Positions 33,396 through 42,910 of a stretch of 64,000 bases of DNA are shown in pieces. The translations under genes and the position numbers were made by a program. Every line of letters starts with the position of its first letter. Position 1 is the stretch's first letter. Where the stretch lies: positions 1 through 64,000 of the forward strand of contig NC_014364.1 of NCBI RefSeq assembly GCF_000143985.1, given 5' to 3'. Below the pieces are notes generated by a model. It did no database searches and was not told the origin of the DNA. It worked only from the letters and a program-made list of their open reading frames with translations. This DNA comes from Sediminispirochaeta smaragdinae DSM 11293. Its GTDB lineage: Bacteria; Spirochaetota; Spirochaetia; DSM-16054; Sediminispirochaetaceae.

Positions 33396-34613
33396 ATGAC
33401 AGATAAGCAGAAACGAAGAAGAGAAGAGATCATCGAAACTGCATTTCGGGTGTGGTCGGAGAGCTCGTTTAAAAAGACCAGCCTCTCAGCCGTTGCAACG
33501 CGTATGGGAATAAGCAAAACAGCGTTGTATCGCTACTTTTCGGGAAAAGAGGCGTTGCTTCAGGCCATGGAAGAGTATTTTCTTCGTTTGTACAACCACT
33601 TATGTGATGAAGTGATCAGGCATCGAGACGAAAGGAGTGTTGCAGAGGCCCTGGAGGCGTATAACCGCATTTTTGTAGGTTTTTTTGCGCGGAATTCTCA
33701 TTACCTCCGGTTTGCTCAGATTCGCTTTATCAGAAAGCCCCAAGTCGGGGATTCCTTTCTGGCCATGACCTTTCGGAGAAATATGGATCTTTTTCCTGCT
33801 GAGCCTCTTGCAAGGGAATTCGGCTGGAGAATGGCGCAGATACCGGTTATCGTTCGTTATATACTGTCGGTTTCGAATTTTCTTCTTGCCGTCGAACACT
33901 GTGGAAACGAAGAAATAGCGGGGGGTGCTGAGAGCCTTCTGGAAGTAAATCGCCGCTTGATTATCTCGGGTATCAGCTTGAACCGTGATCGTCAGATACC
34001 CGATTTTCAGATGATCGAGGAGCGATGTATCCTTTCCGAGGGGGATTTTCCCGAAACCGATCGGGTGACTTATGCCGTAAGCGAGGTGGTTGCTGAGAAT
34101 GGTCTTTGGAATACCACGGTGGAAAAAATCGCGCATCGGCTGGGGATGAGTAAAAGTAGTCTTTACTTTTACTTCGAGAATCGTGACGAGATGCTGTGGA
34201 AATTGATTGAGCAGGAGCGGCAGGCTTTTGGCGCGTTGGTCATTAGGGATATTGAACCAATGGAGTCCTTTTCCGATCAGCTCTATGCTTATTTTGTATT
34301 GCATGCGCGCTATTTGTGGGGACGGCCGGAGTTTTTAGCAACGATGAACTGGTATCGCTTCCAGGATATCGCTTTCCATCCCCCTGAGGATCCGATCTCC
34401 AGCGTGATCAGATTTTATCGATTTGTCGAAGAGGCAGTTGAAGCGGGCGTTATGTCGGAGAAGGTCCCTTTGCTCAGTTTTCTTCGTCTTTTAAATTTTT
34501 TGCTGATGCAGGAGCTTTCCGAACATTTTCGACGCGGTAATGATTTTAATCAGCTTTTTCCGATCCTGCGGACGCTGCACCAACTTTTGCTGTATGGAGT
34601 ACAAGGAGCGTAA
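33396..34613 (+). CDS. Tandem (double) TetR-family regulator
   Basis: A 405-residue protein built of two TetR-like units of about 200 residues each. Unit 1 has its HTH at about 26-52 (TSLSAVATRMGISKTALYRYF). Unit 2 has a second HTH at about 240-265 (TTVEKIAHRLGMSKSSLYFYF). Each HTH is followed by an all-helical ligand-type region. Ordinary TetR proteins have one HTH and act as homodimers, so this chain may work as a built-in pseudo-dimer. No frameshift separates the halves. It lies 3 bp before the TolC-like gene and heads the efflux operon. An operator-like palindrome abuts the start codon. Repression of the pump is inferred. Confidence 0.88.
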   Translation: MTDKQKRRREEIIETAFRVWSESSFKKTSLSAVATRMGISKTALYRYFSGKEALLQAMEEYFLRLYNHLCDEVIRHRDERSVAEALEAYNRIFVGFFARNSHYLRFAQIRFIRKPQVGDSFLAMTFRRNMDLFPAEPLAREFGWRMAQIPVIVRYILSVSNFLLAVEHCGNEEIAGGAESLLEVNRRLIISGISLNRDRQIPDFQMIEERCILSEGDFPETDRVTYAVSEVVAENGLWNTTVEKIAHRLGMSKSSLYFYFENRDEMLWKLIEQERQAFGALVIRDIEPMESFSDQLYAYFVLHARYLWGRPEFLATMNWYRFQDIAFHPPEDPISSVIRFYRFVEEAVEAGVMSEKVPLLSFLRLLNFLLMQELSEHFRRGNDFNQLFPILRTLHQLLLYGVQGA

Positions 34614-34616
34614 ATA

Positions 34617-36143
34617 ATGAAACATGCTTGGTTCTTGCTATGCGCGGCGATGTTGTTTCCCGCCGCTCTGTTTGCCGGCGGAAGCCGGGAAAGCGGGACT
34701 GATACGGATTTTTCTTCTCTTGACGAATTGAAAGAGTTTGCAACCCCCTCTTTGGATGAGAACGCGATAGAACGGGCGGTGAACTCGCAAGCTCCTGCGG
34801 ATATCGCAGACGGAGCAGGTGAGGCTGCATTGCTTTCCAGGGAACGCATGCGGCAGAAGGAGGAGTTGACCGTTGATGTGGAGAAGGCGGTAGGTCTGGC
34901 ACGGGAATACAACCTGAGTCTGAAGTCCAGCCAGCTTGGTCTTGTTAAGAAGCGCCGGGCCCTGAGCACGGTCTGGAACAGTTTTCTTCCGACGTTACAG
35001 GTTTCAACGACGCTGAAGAGGATGAATGAGGCACCAACCAGTTTTGATTTTACTACCTTTTCGGCCTATGAGCTTTCCCGCTGGAATCAGAGCTTCGGAG
35101 TCGATGCGAATCTTTATTTGAATCTGGCACTTTTCGACGGAATTACCGCGACGAGGTTGAATTATGAGTCGGGACTTGTCGATTATGAGCAGGCGCGGAA
35201 GCAGCTTGAGCGGGATGTGCGCAAGAACTTCTACAACCTCTTGTTGATGCAGCAGAACCGGGATCTCTTCGTGCAGCAGATTGCCGCTGCCAAGGACCGT
35301 TACGATCAGGCGAGGATCAACTACCAGAATGGTCTGGTTCCTGAACTGACGATGCTCTCGGCCAGGGTCGCCTGGGAGAATTTGAAGCCGACTCTGGAGT
35401 CGATGGATCTTAGTTACGATCAGGCTCTTTCCGGTTTCAAGATGACCTTGGGGCTCTCCCAGGATACGGAGCTGCATCTCGACGGTGAGATTTCGGCCGA
35501 TCCCATCGCTCTTGAAGCCGATCCGCTGATCGATCAGTACCTTACCGGAAGGCTCGATATCAAGTCGCTTCTGTACAATCTCAAGAACTTGGATGTACAA
35601 CGTCGTGCGACCATCTCCCAGGCCTTTACCCCGGGTCTTACCGTAGGCTGGAGCTATGATCCGACCATGAACGACCCTTTTGGCGGGGATTATTTCAATT
35701 CGGACAGCTGGGACCAGCAAAGTGGGATGTTCCGAATCACGGTTGCGATGAATCTGGAGGGGTTTCTGCCCGGCAGCAAAACAAAGGTTGAGCTGGCCGG
35801 TATAGAAGACGATAAGAGGAGCCTTCGGCTCAGTCTGATGCAGGCGATCGAGGGAGCCGAAATGGAGATTGATTCGCTTGTAAAACAGTTGAACCATTCG
35901 AAAAACAGCATGGATAGCCTTAAACTTAATATCGAACTGGCAGACCAAGCGTATCGAATGGCGGAGGAGGCCTACCGTGCCGGAAGCCGGGAACTTTTAG
36001 AGGTGCAGAATGCCGAGATCGAGCTCAATAATGCGAAATACGAGCTGCTGAAGGAGAAGTACAACTACGTGACAGGCTTGTTGGACCTTGAATATGCGTT
36101 AAATACAACGCTGGATAAGATAAAGGAAGGAAACGATGAATAG
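34617..36143 (+). CDS. TolC-family outer-membrane efflux protein
   Basis: Outer-membrane channel of a tripartite pump, 508 residues. The signal peptide is about 1-20 (MKHAWFLLCAAMLFPAALFA), then GGSRESGTDTD. Two OEP repeats follow, recognised by the long helices AVGLAREYNLSLKSSQLGLVK (about 95-115), ARINYQNGLVPELTMLSARV (about 235) and ADQAYRMAEEAYRAGSRELLEVQNAE (about 440-465). The acidic N-terminal extension (about 21-85) is unusual. AAGGAGCG precedes the start. It overlaps the adaptor gene by 8 bp. Confidence 0.92.
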   Translation: MKHAWFLLCAAMLFPAALFAGGSRESGTDTDFSSLDELKEFATPSLDENAIERAVNSQAPADIADGAGEAALLSRERMRQKEELTVDVEKAVGLAREYNLSLKSSQLGLVKKRRALSTVWNSFLPTLQVSTTLKRMNEAPTSFDFTTFSAYELSRWNQSFGVDANLYLNLALFDGITATRLNYESGLVDYEQARKQLERDVRKNFYNLLLMQQNRDLFVQQIAAAKDRYDQARINYQNGLVPELTMLSARVAWENLKPTLESMDLSYDQALSGFKMTLGLSQDTELHLDGEISADPIALEADPLIDQYLTGRLDIKSLLYNLKNLDVQRRATISQAFTPGLTVGWSYDPTMNDPFGGDYFNSDSWDQQSGMFRITVAMNLEGFLPGSKTKVELAGIEDDKRSLRLSLMQAIEGAEMEIDSLVKQLNHSKNSMDSLKLNIELADQAYRMAEEAYRAGSRELLEVQNAEIELNNAKYELLKEKYNYVTGLLDLEYALNTTLDKIKEGNDE

Positions 36144-37101
36144 GAAAACCGCAGGGCTTTTGCTGATGCTCTTTGCACTGCTGATCTTTGTTACCGGATG
36201 CGATAAGCTTCCCGGTCGGGGAAACAAGGAAAATGCTACCGAAGCAGGATCTGAGAAGGATGCAGACGAGAACACGGAAACGGTCTTTGCCGTGAGTGTT
36301 ACCGAAGCAGTTACGGGCCAGATCTACAACTATCTCAATGTAAATGGCGATGTCGTTTCAAAGACGACGGTCGATACCTATCCCGATGTAGCGGGAAAGG
36401 TAAGCAGGATTCTGGTAGCAGTGGGGGATACGGTTCGGAAGAACCAGGTTGTTGCGGAGGTGGATCCCTCAAAACCCGGTATGAACTATGCGGCAAGTCC
36501 GGTGAAGGCTGCCATTACGGGGACAATAACCAGTATTCCCGTGGAAGTCGGTTCCATGGTAAGCCAGCAGTCTCCGATTGTGAGAATCAGCAGGATGGAT
36601 GAGTTACAGATCAAAACCTATGTTGCCGAACGCTTTATCAGCAGGATGAAGCTGGGGCAGCAGGCTTTGGTTAGTCTTGATGCCTTTCCCGGCAAAACCT
36701 TCATGGCCAAGGTTGTTGAATTGAGTCCCATGGTGGACGCCTCCAGCCGAACCATGGACCTGAAGCTTGATTTTGTCGGTTCTACCGATGGGGTGAGAGC
36801 CGGAATGTTCGCTAAGATCAAAATCATTACCGAGGACAAGGAAGGGGTCGTAAAAATTCCTTCGGCAGCGGTTATCGAACGCTTTGGTGAAGACTATGTC
36901 TTTGTAATAAAAGATGAGTCCAGTGTTGAAAGGCGTAAGGTGACGGCCGGTATTGAGATCGATGGCAAGCAGGAGATCCTGGAAGGGCTTTCCGGTGGTG
37001 AGACCACCGTTATCAGGGGCCAAACACTTCTTGAAGACGGCTCTTTAGTGAAAGTCGTTCAGAAGGTAGAGCCTCTGCCCGTTAAAGATTCTATCGACTA
37101 A
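36136..37101 (+). CDS. RND efflux periplasmic adaptor (membrane fusion protein)
   Basis: A 321-residue adaptor joining the pump to the outer-membrane channel. The N-terminal lipoprotein signal is LLIFVTGC (lipid-modified Cys at about 22). A biotinyl-lipoyl-like hairpin (AGKVSRILVAVGDTVRKNQVVAEVDPS, about 84-110, and ITGTITSIPVEVGSMVSQQSP, about 128-148), a beta-barrel (KLGQQALVSLDAFPGKTF) and a membrane-proximal domain follow. The coiled-coil hairpin is nearly absent, so this is a short adaptor. It is the third gene of the efflux operon. Confidence 0.92.
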   Translation: MNRKTAGLLLMLFALLIFVTGCDKLPGRGNKENATEAGSEKDADENTETVFAVSVTEAVTGQIYNYLNVNGDVVSKTTVDTYPDVAGKVSRILVAVGDTVRKNQVVAEVDPSKPGMNYAASPVKAAITGTITSIPVEVGSMVSQQSPIVRISRMDELQIKTYVAERFISRMKLGQQALVSLDAFPGKTFMAKVVELSPMVDASSRTMDLKLDFVGSTDGVRAGMFAKIKIITEDKEGVVKIPSAAVIERFGEDYVFVIKDESSVERRKVTAGIEIDGKQEILEGLSGGETTVIRGQTLLEDGSLVKVVQKVEPLPVKDSID

Positions 37102-37115
37102 TAACGGAGTTTTGT

Positions 37116-40100
37116 ATGAGCGTATCAAAAACCGTCGTTGGCAAGCCAACGACGATACTTATCATTTTCCTGCTTTTAATCGGCCTCGGTATCTATTCCA
37201 CGAGTGACCTGGCCATTGATCTCTACCCGGAGATTGAACCACCTGTTCTTGTTGTATTTACCGGATATGACGGTGCGGGGCCCGAGGAAATTGAGAAACG
37301 GATTACCCGAACCCTTGAAGGTTCTCTGTCGAACGTAAGCAACATCGAGAGTATCACCTCGACGAGTTCGGAGGGGAGCAGCATGATCATGGTTGAGTTC
37401 ACGTGGGGGACCGACATGGCCGAGGCTGCGAACAGCGTTAGAGACAACCTGGAATTTGTCAAAGGTGCCCTTCCCGACGAAGCCGACAGCCCCATGATCT
37501 TCAAATTTGATCCGTCAATGATTCCGATTATGGGTTTGACCTTGTCGGGGAACAGGACCCCTGAAGAGTTACGGCAGATTGCCGAGGATGTGGTGCAGCC
37601 GAAGATCGAACAGATCGAAGGAGTCGCCCTGACAAGTGTAAGCGGCGGACGGGAACGGATTATCAGGGTTGAGATCCCGCAGGACCGCCTGGAGGCCTAT
37701 GACCTTACACTTACGCAGATTTCCAGCATGTTGCAGGGACAGAATGTACAGGTCACTGCCGGAAATATTGATGAAGGGAATATCAATTATCTGGTTACCA
37801 CCAGTGGTGAATATGACAGTATCGATCAGATCAAGAATACGGTCATTAGTTATAAAAACGAAGGTATGCCCGGAACAAGCGGAGACGGTTCTACACAGCG
37901 TACGGTTCGGCTCCGGGATATCGCCGATGTATACGACGGCTATAAAGATGCGGACAGCCTTGTCTATATAAACGGAGAGCCGGGGATACAGATCATCATT
38001 CAGAAACAGAGTGGTACCAATTCCGTCCAGACCGCGGACAATATTCGGAACAGGCTCGAGCGAATCAATAAACAGGTCCCCGAAGGAATTACGGTAACGG
38101 AGATTTTCAATACGACGGATATCATTAAGTCGTCCCTTAATCAGGTTTCAAGTAGTGCCATTACCGGCGCCCTCCTGGCGATTATTGTTTTATTTGTCTT
38201 TCTGCGGAGCCTGAAAAGTACCTTTATCATCGGCCTGACAATCCCTGTTTCGCTGATTGTTACTTTGATGCTGATGTACTTTTTCGGACTTACCCTTAAC
38301 ATTATGACCTTGGCTGGCCTTGCCCTTGGGGTTGGGATGCTTGTCGATAACTCCATCGTTATTCTTGAAAATATCTATCGCTACCGGGAGAAGGGGGCTA
38401 AGCTAACGGCCTCCGCCATACTCGGCAGCCAAGAGATGATAAACGCCATAGTCGCGTCTACGCTGACCACTATCTGTGTATTTGCCCCAGTCGTATTGTT
38501 CAAGAGCCAGCTTGATGTGGTCGGAGAGTTGCTTGCTTCTCTCGCTTTTACCGTTGTCATCAGCCTCTCCGCCAGTCTTGTGGTTGCCGTGACCTTGATT
38601 CCCGTTCTTTCGAGCCACTACCTTCCGCTGACAAGCCGCAGACAGCGCCCCTTGCGGGGAACCCTCAAGGCCCTCGACGGGGTAATGGAGCGTTTTTTCC
38701 AGGGACTTGAGAATCTTTACGCATCGATCCTCAGGGGTGTGCTTCGGCATAAGATTATAACGATTGTCGTGGTGCTTGCTGTCTTTCTCTCTTCCCTTAC
38801 ACTTATTCCGAAGACTGGCTTTGAATTTATGCCAAGTATGCAGGAGGATCAGGTTAACCTGGGTGTGGAACTTCCGGTGGGAACAAAGCTTGAAATCACC
38901 GAAACGGTCATCAAGCAGATGGAAGATATTGTTCGCAGCGAAGTGAAGGGGTATGATGATATCATTACCGAAGTGGGGGAAGCCTCCTTCTTCGGCCTCG
39001 GCGGAAGTGCTATCGGCTATAAAGGGAGCATCAGGATCATGCTGCCTCCCTATAAAGAGCGCATCGACTCTTCCGATGATGTGAAACAGAAACTGCGTAA
39101 ACACTTCAACGATTTTCCTTCGGCGGTATTTTCCTTCGACAGCAGTCAGGGGGCAAGTTTCGGCGGAACAACGCCCATCGATATTCTGATAAAAACCGAA
39201 GATTTGACCAAAGCAAAGGATATCGCGGAAAAGATTCGTGATATTCTGCAAAACATGCCGGAGGTGACGGAACCTCAGATCGATCTGAAAGACGGACTTC
39301 CTCAGGTAGAAATTGTCATGGATCGAGACAAGATGTACTCCCTTGGCCTTAACGTTTACTCGGTAGGCCAGGAGATTCAGGCAAATCTCGACGGTATTAC
39401 CGCAAGCCAGTTCCGTGAGGGTGGAAACGAATACGATATCGTCATGTTTCTTGCCGATGAGGATAGAAATCAGATTCTCGATTTGAATAAGGTTTTCGTC
39501 AATAATCAGGCAGGACAGCGTATCCCTCTTGCCAGCTTTGCCAGGTACCAAAAGGGAACCGGGCCGATTACCATCAATAGAGAGAATCAGACCCGTGTTG
39601 TACATGTAACAGCAGGAACGGTACCCGGAACGGCCCTGAACGAGGTGGCCGACCGTGCCCAGCAGCTGATTAATCAGGAAATCCCTGCCGATGAGGATGT
39701 ACTCATTGAGTTCTCCGGTGATTATGAAGATTTGCAAAAGTATGGCATGAGATTTGTTGCAATCATTCTTGTTTCCGTGTTCCTCGTCTTCGGGGTCATG
39801 GCCAGCCAGTTTGAGTCCTTTGTCGATCCGTTTATTATTCTTTTTGCGATTCCGCTTTCTATGATCGGCGTTATTCTGATCTATTTTCTTACCGGGCAGA
39901 TCTTCAACATCTTGACGGCGGTCGGTCTGGTTATGCTTGCGGGAATTATCGTGAACAACGGGATTGTACTGGTAGATTATACCAATTTGCTGAGAAAACG
40001 TGGAATGAATATCCACGATGCCTGCGTGGAGGCGGGGAGAAACCGACTCCGGCCGATCCTTATGACGACGCTGACAACGGTCCTCGGATTGGTTCCCATG

Positions 40101-40325
40101 GCCTTTTTCCCTGGTGAAGGTTCGGAACTTGTGCAGCCGATCGGCAAATCGGTGGTGGGCGGTCTTTCGGTTGGCTCTCTTTTCACCTTGCTTCTCATTC
40201 CTGTGATATATGCAATTGTTAATAGGGTTGGTGAGCGCCGTCAGGAAAAACGGGAGGCACGTAAACTTGCCAGACAGAAGAATCGTTTGGAAATTGAAGC
40301 ACAGTGCAAAGGAGATGAGGCATGA
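37116..40325 (+). CDS. RND-family efflux transporter permease
   Basis: A 1069-residue inner-membrane proton-driven pump of the AcrB/HAE type. Both halves of the family's twelve-helix layout are present: TM1 (about 12-30), a porter domain starting VFTGYDGAGPEEIEKRITR, TM2-6 from about 340, then the second periplasmic loop and TM8-12 from about 885. The proton-relay TM4 reads GLALGVGMLVDNSIVILENIYRYRE with D411; the second acidic residue of AcrB is N here, as in many pumps of this branch. A basic cytoplasmic tail (RRQEKREARKLARQKNR) ends the protein. Substrate unknown. ATGA overlap with the next gene. Confidence 0.95.
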   Translation: MSVSKTVVGKPTTILIIFLLLIGLGIYSTSDLAIDLYPEIEPPVLVVFTGYDGAGPEEIEKRITRTLEGSLSNVSNIESITSTSSEGSSMIMVEFTWGTDMAEAANSVRDNLEFVKGALPDEADSPMIFKFDPSMIPIMGLTLSGNRTPEELRQIAEDVVQPKIEQIEGVALTSVSGGRERIIRVEIPQDRLEAYDLTLTQISSMLQGQNVQVTAGNIDEGNINYLVTTSGEYDSIDQIKNTVISYKNEGMPGTSGDGSTQRTVRLRDIADVYDGYKDADSLVYINGEPGIQIIIQKQSGTNSVQTADNIRNRLERINKQVPEGITVTEIFNTTDIIKSSLNQVSSSAITGALLAIIVLFVFLRSLKSTFIIGLTIPVSLIVTLMLMYFFGLTLNIMTLAGLALGVGMLVDNSIVILENIYRYREKGAKLTASAILGSQEMINAIVASTLTTICVFAPVVLFKSQLDVVGELLASLAFTVVISLSASLVVAVTLIPVLSSHYLPLTSRRQRPLRGTLKALDGVMERFFQGLENLYASILRGVLRHKIITIVVVLAVFLSSLTLIPKTGFEFMPSMQEDQVNLGVELPVGTKLEITETVIKQMEDIVRSEVKGYDDIITEVGEASFFGLGGSAIGYKGSIRIMLPPYKERIDSSDDVKQKLRKHFNDFPSAVFSFDSSQGASFGGTTPIDILIKTEDLTKAKDIAEKIRDILQNMPEVTEPQIDLKDGLPQVEIVMDRDKMYSLGLNVYSVGQEIQANLDGITASQFREGGNEYDIVMFLADEDRNQILDLNKVFVNNQAGQRIPLASFARYQKGTGPITINRENQTRVVHVTAGTVPGTALNEVADRAQQLINQEIPADEDVLIEFSGDYEDLQKYGMRFVAIILVSVFLVFGVMASQFESFVDPFIILFAIPLSMIGVILIYFLTGQIFNILTAVGLVMLAGIIVNNGIVLVDYTNLLRKRGMNIHDACVEAGRNRLRPILMTTLTTVLGLVPMAFFPGEGSELVQPIGKSVVGGLSVGSLFTLLLIPVIYAIVNRVGERRQEKREARKLARQKNRLEIEAQCKGDEA

Positions 40326-40618
40326 AATTGTTACGTGTTGAGATCATTGCCAACCGTTCTATCGAAGAAGATATGCATGATGCGTTTCGTAAGGCGGGAA
40401 TTGTGCGTCATTATACGAAATTTCCTGTGGTTCATGGGGTCGGTACTTCCGGCCCCAGGCGGGGTGATCATGTTTGGCCCGAGGAGAATTTTGTTCTTAC
40501 CACCTATTGTGAGGAGGAAGAACTCGACGCTATTGTCGACGTGGTGCGCGAATTAAAGGATTTTTTCTGCGACGAAGGGATAAAGGTTTTTGTTTCAAAG
40601 GCAAAGGAAATTCTATGA
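40322..40618 (+). CDS. P-II-like transporter-associated protein (PG0541-like)
   Basis: A 98-residue soluble protein with a ferredoxin-like/P-II-like beta-alpha-beta pattern: MKLLRVEIIANRSIEEDMHDAF, then a loop with HGVGTSGPRRGDHVWPEENF (about 39-58) and the strand VLTTYCEEEELDAIVDVVREL. It resembles the small PG0541-type proteins found after RND genes. The 4-bp overlap with the RND gene indicates coupling, and regulation of the pump by a bound ligand or metal is the likely role. A terminator follows directly, making it the last gene of the operon. Confidence 0.72.
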   Translation: MKLLRVEIIANRSIEEDMHDAFRKAGIVRHYTKFPVVHGVGTSGPRRGDHVWPEENFVLTTYCEEEELDAIVDVVRELKDFFCDEGIKVFVSKAKEIL

Positions 40619-40623
40619 ACCTC

Positions 40624-40648
40624 TTCCACCTCTTCGAAAGAGGTGGAA
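40624..40648 (+). terminator. Terminator of the RND operon
   Basis: TTCCACCTCTT (40624-40634) pairs perfectly with AAGAGGTGGAA (40638-40648), with a CGA loop, 6 bp after the stop of the P-II-like gene. The following T tract is short. Confidence 0.7.
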
Positions 40649-40680
40649 TTCTCGGAGGGTTCATTATATAGTATAGCAAT

Positions 40681-41802
40681 ATGAAGAACACAGAGCTCCG
40701 TAAGGAGCCTTCCGCCCAGGAACTCTTGAAGATCATTTTTAAATATATAAACCTCATTGCAAATGAACGGGATGTTGGTCGTCTGCTTGTCGCCCTGGCT
40801 GATATGGGTCGGGATCTTATTACGGCCGATCGCTGTACCGTTTGGCTGGTCAACCAGCAGCGGGGAGAGTTGTGGAGTAAGATTGCTCATGGGGTCGACC
40901 GTATTGTTATCCCCCTTTCAAAGGGGGTTGCCGGTTATGTAGCCACTACCGGAAAGAGTATGATCACCAACGATGCCTATGCGGATGAGCGTTTCGACAA
41001 GCAGGTCGATAGCGAAACCGGTTATCGAACCAGAAATATCATTGCACTTCCGATTCGTGATTCGGCCGGAGAGGTAATGGGGGTCTACCAGGCGATCAAT
41101 AAAATGTCCGGGGAGGATGGCTTTACCGAACGGGATTTGGAACACCTGCAGCTTGCTGCAAGCTATACCGGCAGTGAACTCGAAGCCGTTGCTCTTCAGG
41201 AAGAAATTGAGCAAACCCAGCGGGAGATGATCGTTACCCTTGCAGAAGCGGGTGAAATGCGTTCGAAGGAGACAGGCGGGCATGTCAGGCGGGTCGCCGA
41301 ATACTCCTACCTTATTGCTCTGGCCATGGGAATGGATGCAGAGGAGGCCGAACTATTAAAAAATGCCTCTCCCATGCATGATATAGGCAAGATTGCCATT
41401 CCCGATGCCATCTTGTTGAAAGAGGGGCCGCTTACCGATGAAGAACGGGAGGTGATGAAGACCCACACCACAATTGGTTATGATATGCTAAAGTATTCGA
41501 CAAGAGATCTTCTAAAAACATCGGCGATTGTTGCGTATCAGCACCACGAAAAATGGGACGGCAGCGGTTATCCTCAAGGCCTTGTTGGAGAGGATATCCA
41601 TATCTACGCTAGGATTACCGCCATTGCCGATGTATTTGACGCCCTTTCCTGCGACAGGGTCTACAAAGCGGCCTGGCCCAAAGAAAAGATTGTTGCATTG
41701 TTCAAAGCGGAACGGGGACACCACTTCGATCCTGTCCTTTGCGATATTATGGATGGGTTGTGGGATCAGTTGTACGCAATCAAGAGGCAGTATTCTCACT
41801 AA
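40681..41802 (+). CDS. GAF and HD-GYP domain protein (cyclic di-GMP phosphodiesterase)
   Basis: A 373-residue soluble signalling enzyme. The N-terminal GAF domain (about 35-175) contains DRCTVWLVNQQRGELWSK and IALPIRDSAGEVMGVYQ. The C-terminal HD-GYP domain (about 190-365) contains MHDIGKI (H233, D234), HTTIGYDML, and HHEKWDGSGYPQGL with the GYP signature, then ITAIADVFDAL. All catalytic metal residues appear intact, so it probably hydrolyses cyclic di-GMP in response to a ligand bound by GAF. It stands alone, starting 33 bp after the terminator, and converges with the patatin gene. Confidence 0.93.
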   Translation: MKNTELRKEPSAQELLKIIFKYINLIANERDVGRLLVALADMGRDLITADRCTVWLVNQQRGELWSKIAHGVDRIVIPLSKGVAGYVATTGKSMITNDAYADERFDKQVDSETGYRTRNIIALPIRDSAGEVMGVYQAINKMSGEDGFTERDLEHLQLAASYTGSELEAVALQEEIEQTQREMIVTLAEAGEMRSKETGGHVRRVAEYSYLIALAMGMDAEEAELLKNASPMHDIGKIAIPDAILLKEGPLTDEEREVMKTHTTIGYDMLKYSTRDLLKTSAIVAYQHHEKWDGSGYPQGLVGEDIHIYARITAIADVFDALSCDRVYKAAWPKEKIVALFKAERGHHFDPVLCDIMDGLWDQLYAIKRQYSH

Positions 41803-41818
41803 ACGTTTTGAGCTTTGA

Positions 41819-42910
41819 TCAAAGAAACCTGGCTATCAGATCGATAAGCCTTCTGTTTCCCTCGATCGTGCGTTTTGCCACCGCTTCGAGACACTCCATG
41901 TTTTTTGCTCCTGCGTCATCCATCTCCTCACTACAGCCGTTAAGCAAAGGATTAAAGCGGATATATGTTACTCCGGGGAGATGGTTCAGCTGATAATCAA
42001 CGCACTTATTTTGTCCTGTGCTCATCATTCCAAAAAGTGGAACATTGTTTTGCGGAAGGACCCACTCCACATAGCCCCAGCTTTTGACCTGTTTATAGCT
42101 CAATCGCTGTTCCAGCTGTCCAGAGCCGAGGGAAAGGATGAAAAACTTTCTGGCAAGGGGAAAAAGCCTGCGGGCCTCCACATAGGCGCACATTGCCGGA
42201 TTGTTGGCAAAGACCCCGCCGTCGACGAGGCAGAATGGAGCATTACTGTCCAATCCGGTAACCTCGACCGGTGAAAAATAGCTAGGGGCGGCTGAGGATC
42301 CCCTTGCGGCATCCTTCATGTAGAAATTTTCTTCTCCCGGAAGATTTTTCATGATAATGGGACGGGCTGATAGGGTATCGTAGCTTGTTATCAGAACCCT
42401 TCCCAAAGCATCCCGGAGGGTAAGGTCGCCGAAAATATCTTCAAGCACACGATCGAAATTTCCTGCATCATACTTTTCCACAAAGGCTTGGCGAACCGTA
42501 TTCAACTGTTTGAAGATATATCGTGGAAAAATCTCTGTTCCTTTTTCTCGGTATAAGCGTGCGATCTCTGCGGCGTTGTATTTAGGGTGAGCGTTTGTGG
42601 ATAAAATGTTAATAAGCCTGGGCATAAGCGGTGTTTTTTTCGAGCTTTCTTCGGGAGAATCTGTGGGTAATTTCCTCGATTGTGGAACGGCCAGGCCGAG
42701 GCTTATGAGGCTGCCGGTGCTTGTTCCCGCCATCATATCAAAGCAGCGGCAAAATGGTTTTTTTCTTCCTATTTCGGTCCGTTTTTTCTCAATCTCTTCG
42801 AGAATGAGTGCAGCAAGATAGCCACGTATTCCTCCTCCGTCTACGGATAGGATGCGGATGGTTCTTCCAGGCACCAGTCGGCTATACCAGAGTGAATTGA
42901 TGTGATTCAT
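41819..42910 (-). CDS. Patatin-like phospholipase
   Basis: A 363-residue lipid acyl hydrolase. The oxyanion loop VDGGGIRGY (about 24-32), nucleophile elbow GTSTGS (about 62-67, Ser in G-x-S-x-G) and catalytic aspartate in LVDGGVFANNPA (about 218-229) are all present and correctly spaced for a Ser-Asp dyad. There is no signal peptide, so it is cytoplasmic or type-independent. The start overlaps the stop of the MATE gene by 4 bp, so the two are probably one transcript. No immune (CBASS) cyclase is adjacent, so a defence role is not suggested. Confidence 0.92.
   Translation of the reverse strand: MNHINSLWYSRLVPGRTIRILSVDGGGIRGYLAALILEEIEKKRTEIGRKKPFCRCFDMMAGTSTGSLISLGLAVPQSRKLPTDSPEESSKKTPLMPRLINILSTNAHPKYNAAEIARLYREKGTEIFPRYIFKQLNTVRQAFVEKYDAGNFDRVLEDIFGDLTLRDALGRVLITSYDTLSARPIIMKNLPGEENFYMKDAARGSSAAPSYFSPVEVTGLDSNAPFCLVDGGVFANNPAMCAYVEARRLFPLARKFFILSLGSGQLEQRLSYKQVKSWGYVEWVLPQNNVPLFGMMSTGQNKCVDYQLNHLPGVTYIRFNPLLNGCSEEMDDAGAKNMECLEAVAKRTIEGNRRLIDLIARFL

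Noticed and set aside
38403-40016. Long open frame (537 codons) on the minus strand
   Set aside because: It is fully antisense to the RND permease gene, whose protein is clearly conserved. The antisense product has no recognisable motifs and is rich in H, N and Q as expected from a shadow frame.
41819-42910. Patatin as a CBASS-type anti-phage effector
   Set aside because: No cyclic-nucleotide synthase or other defence gene is nearby. The gene is coupled to a MATE transporter.
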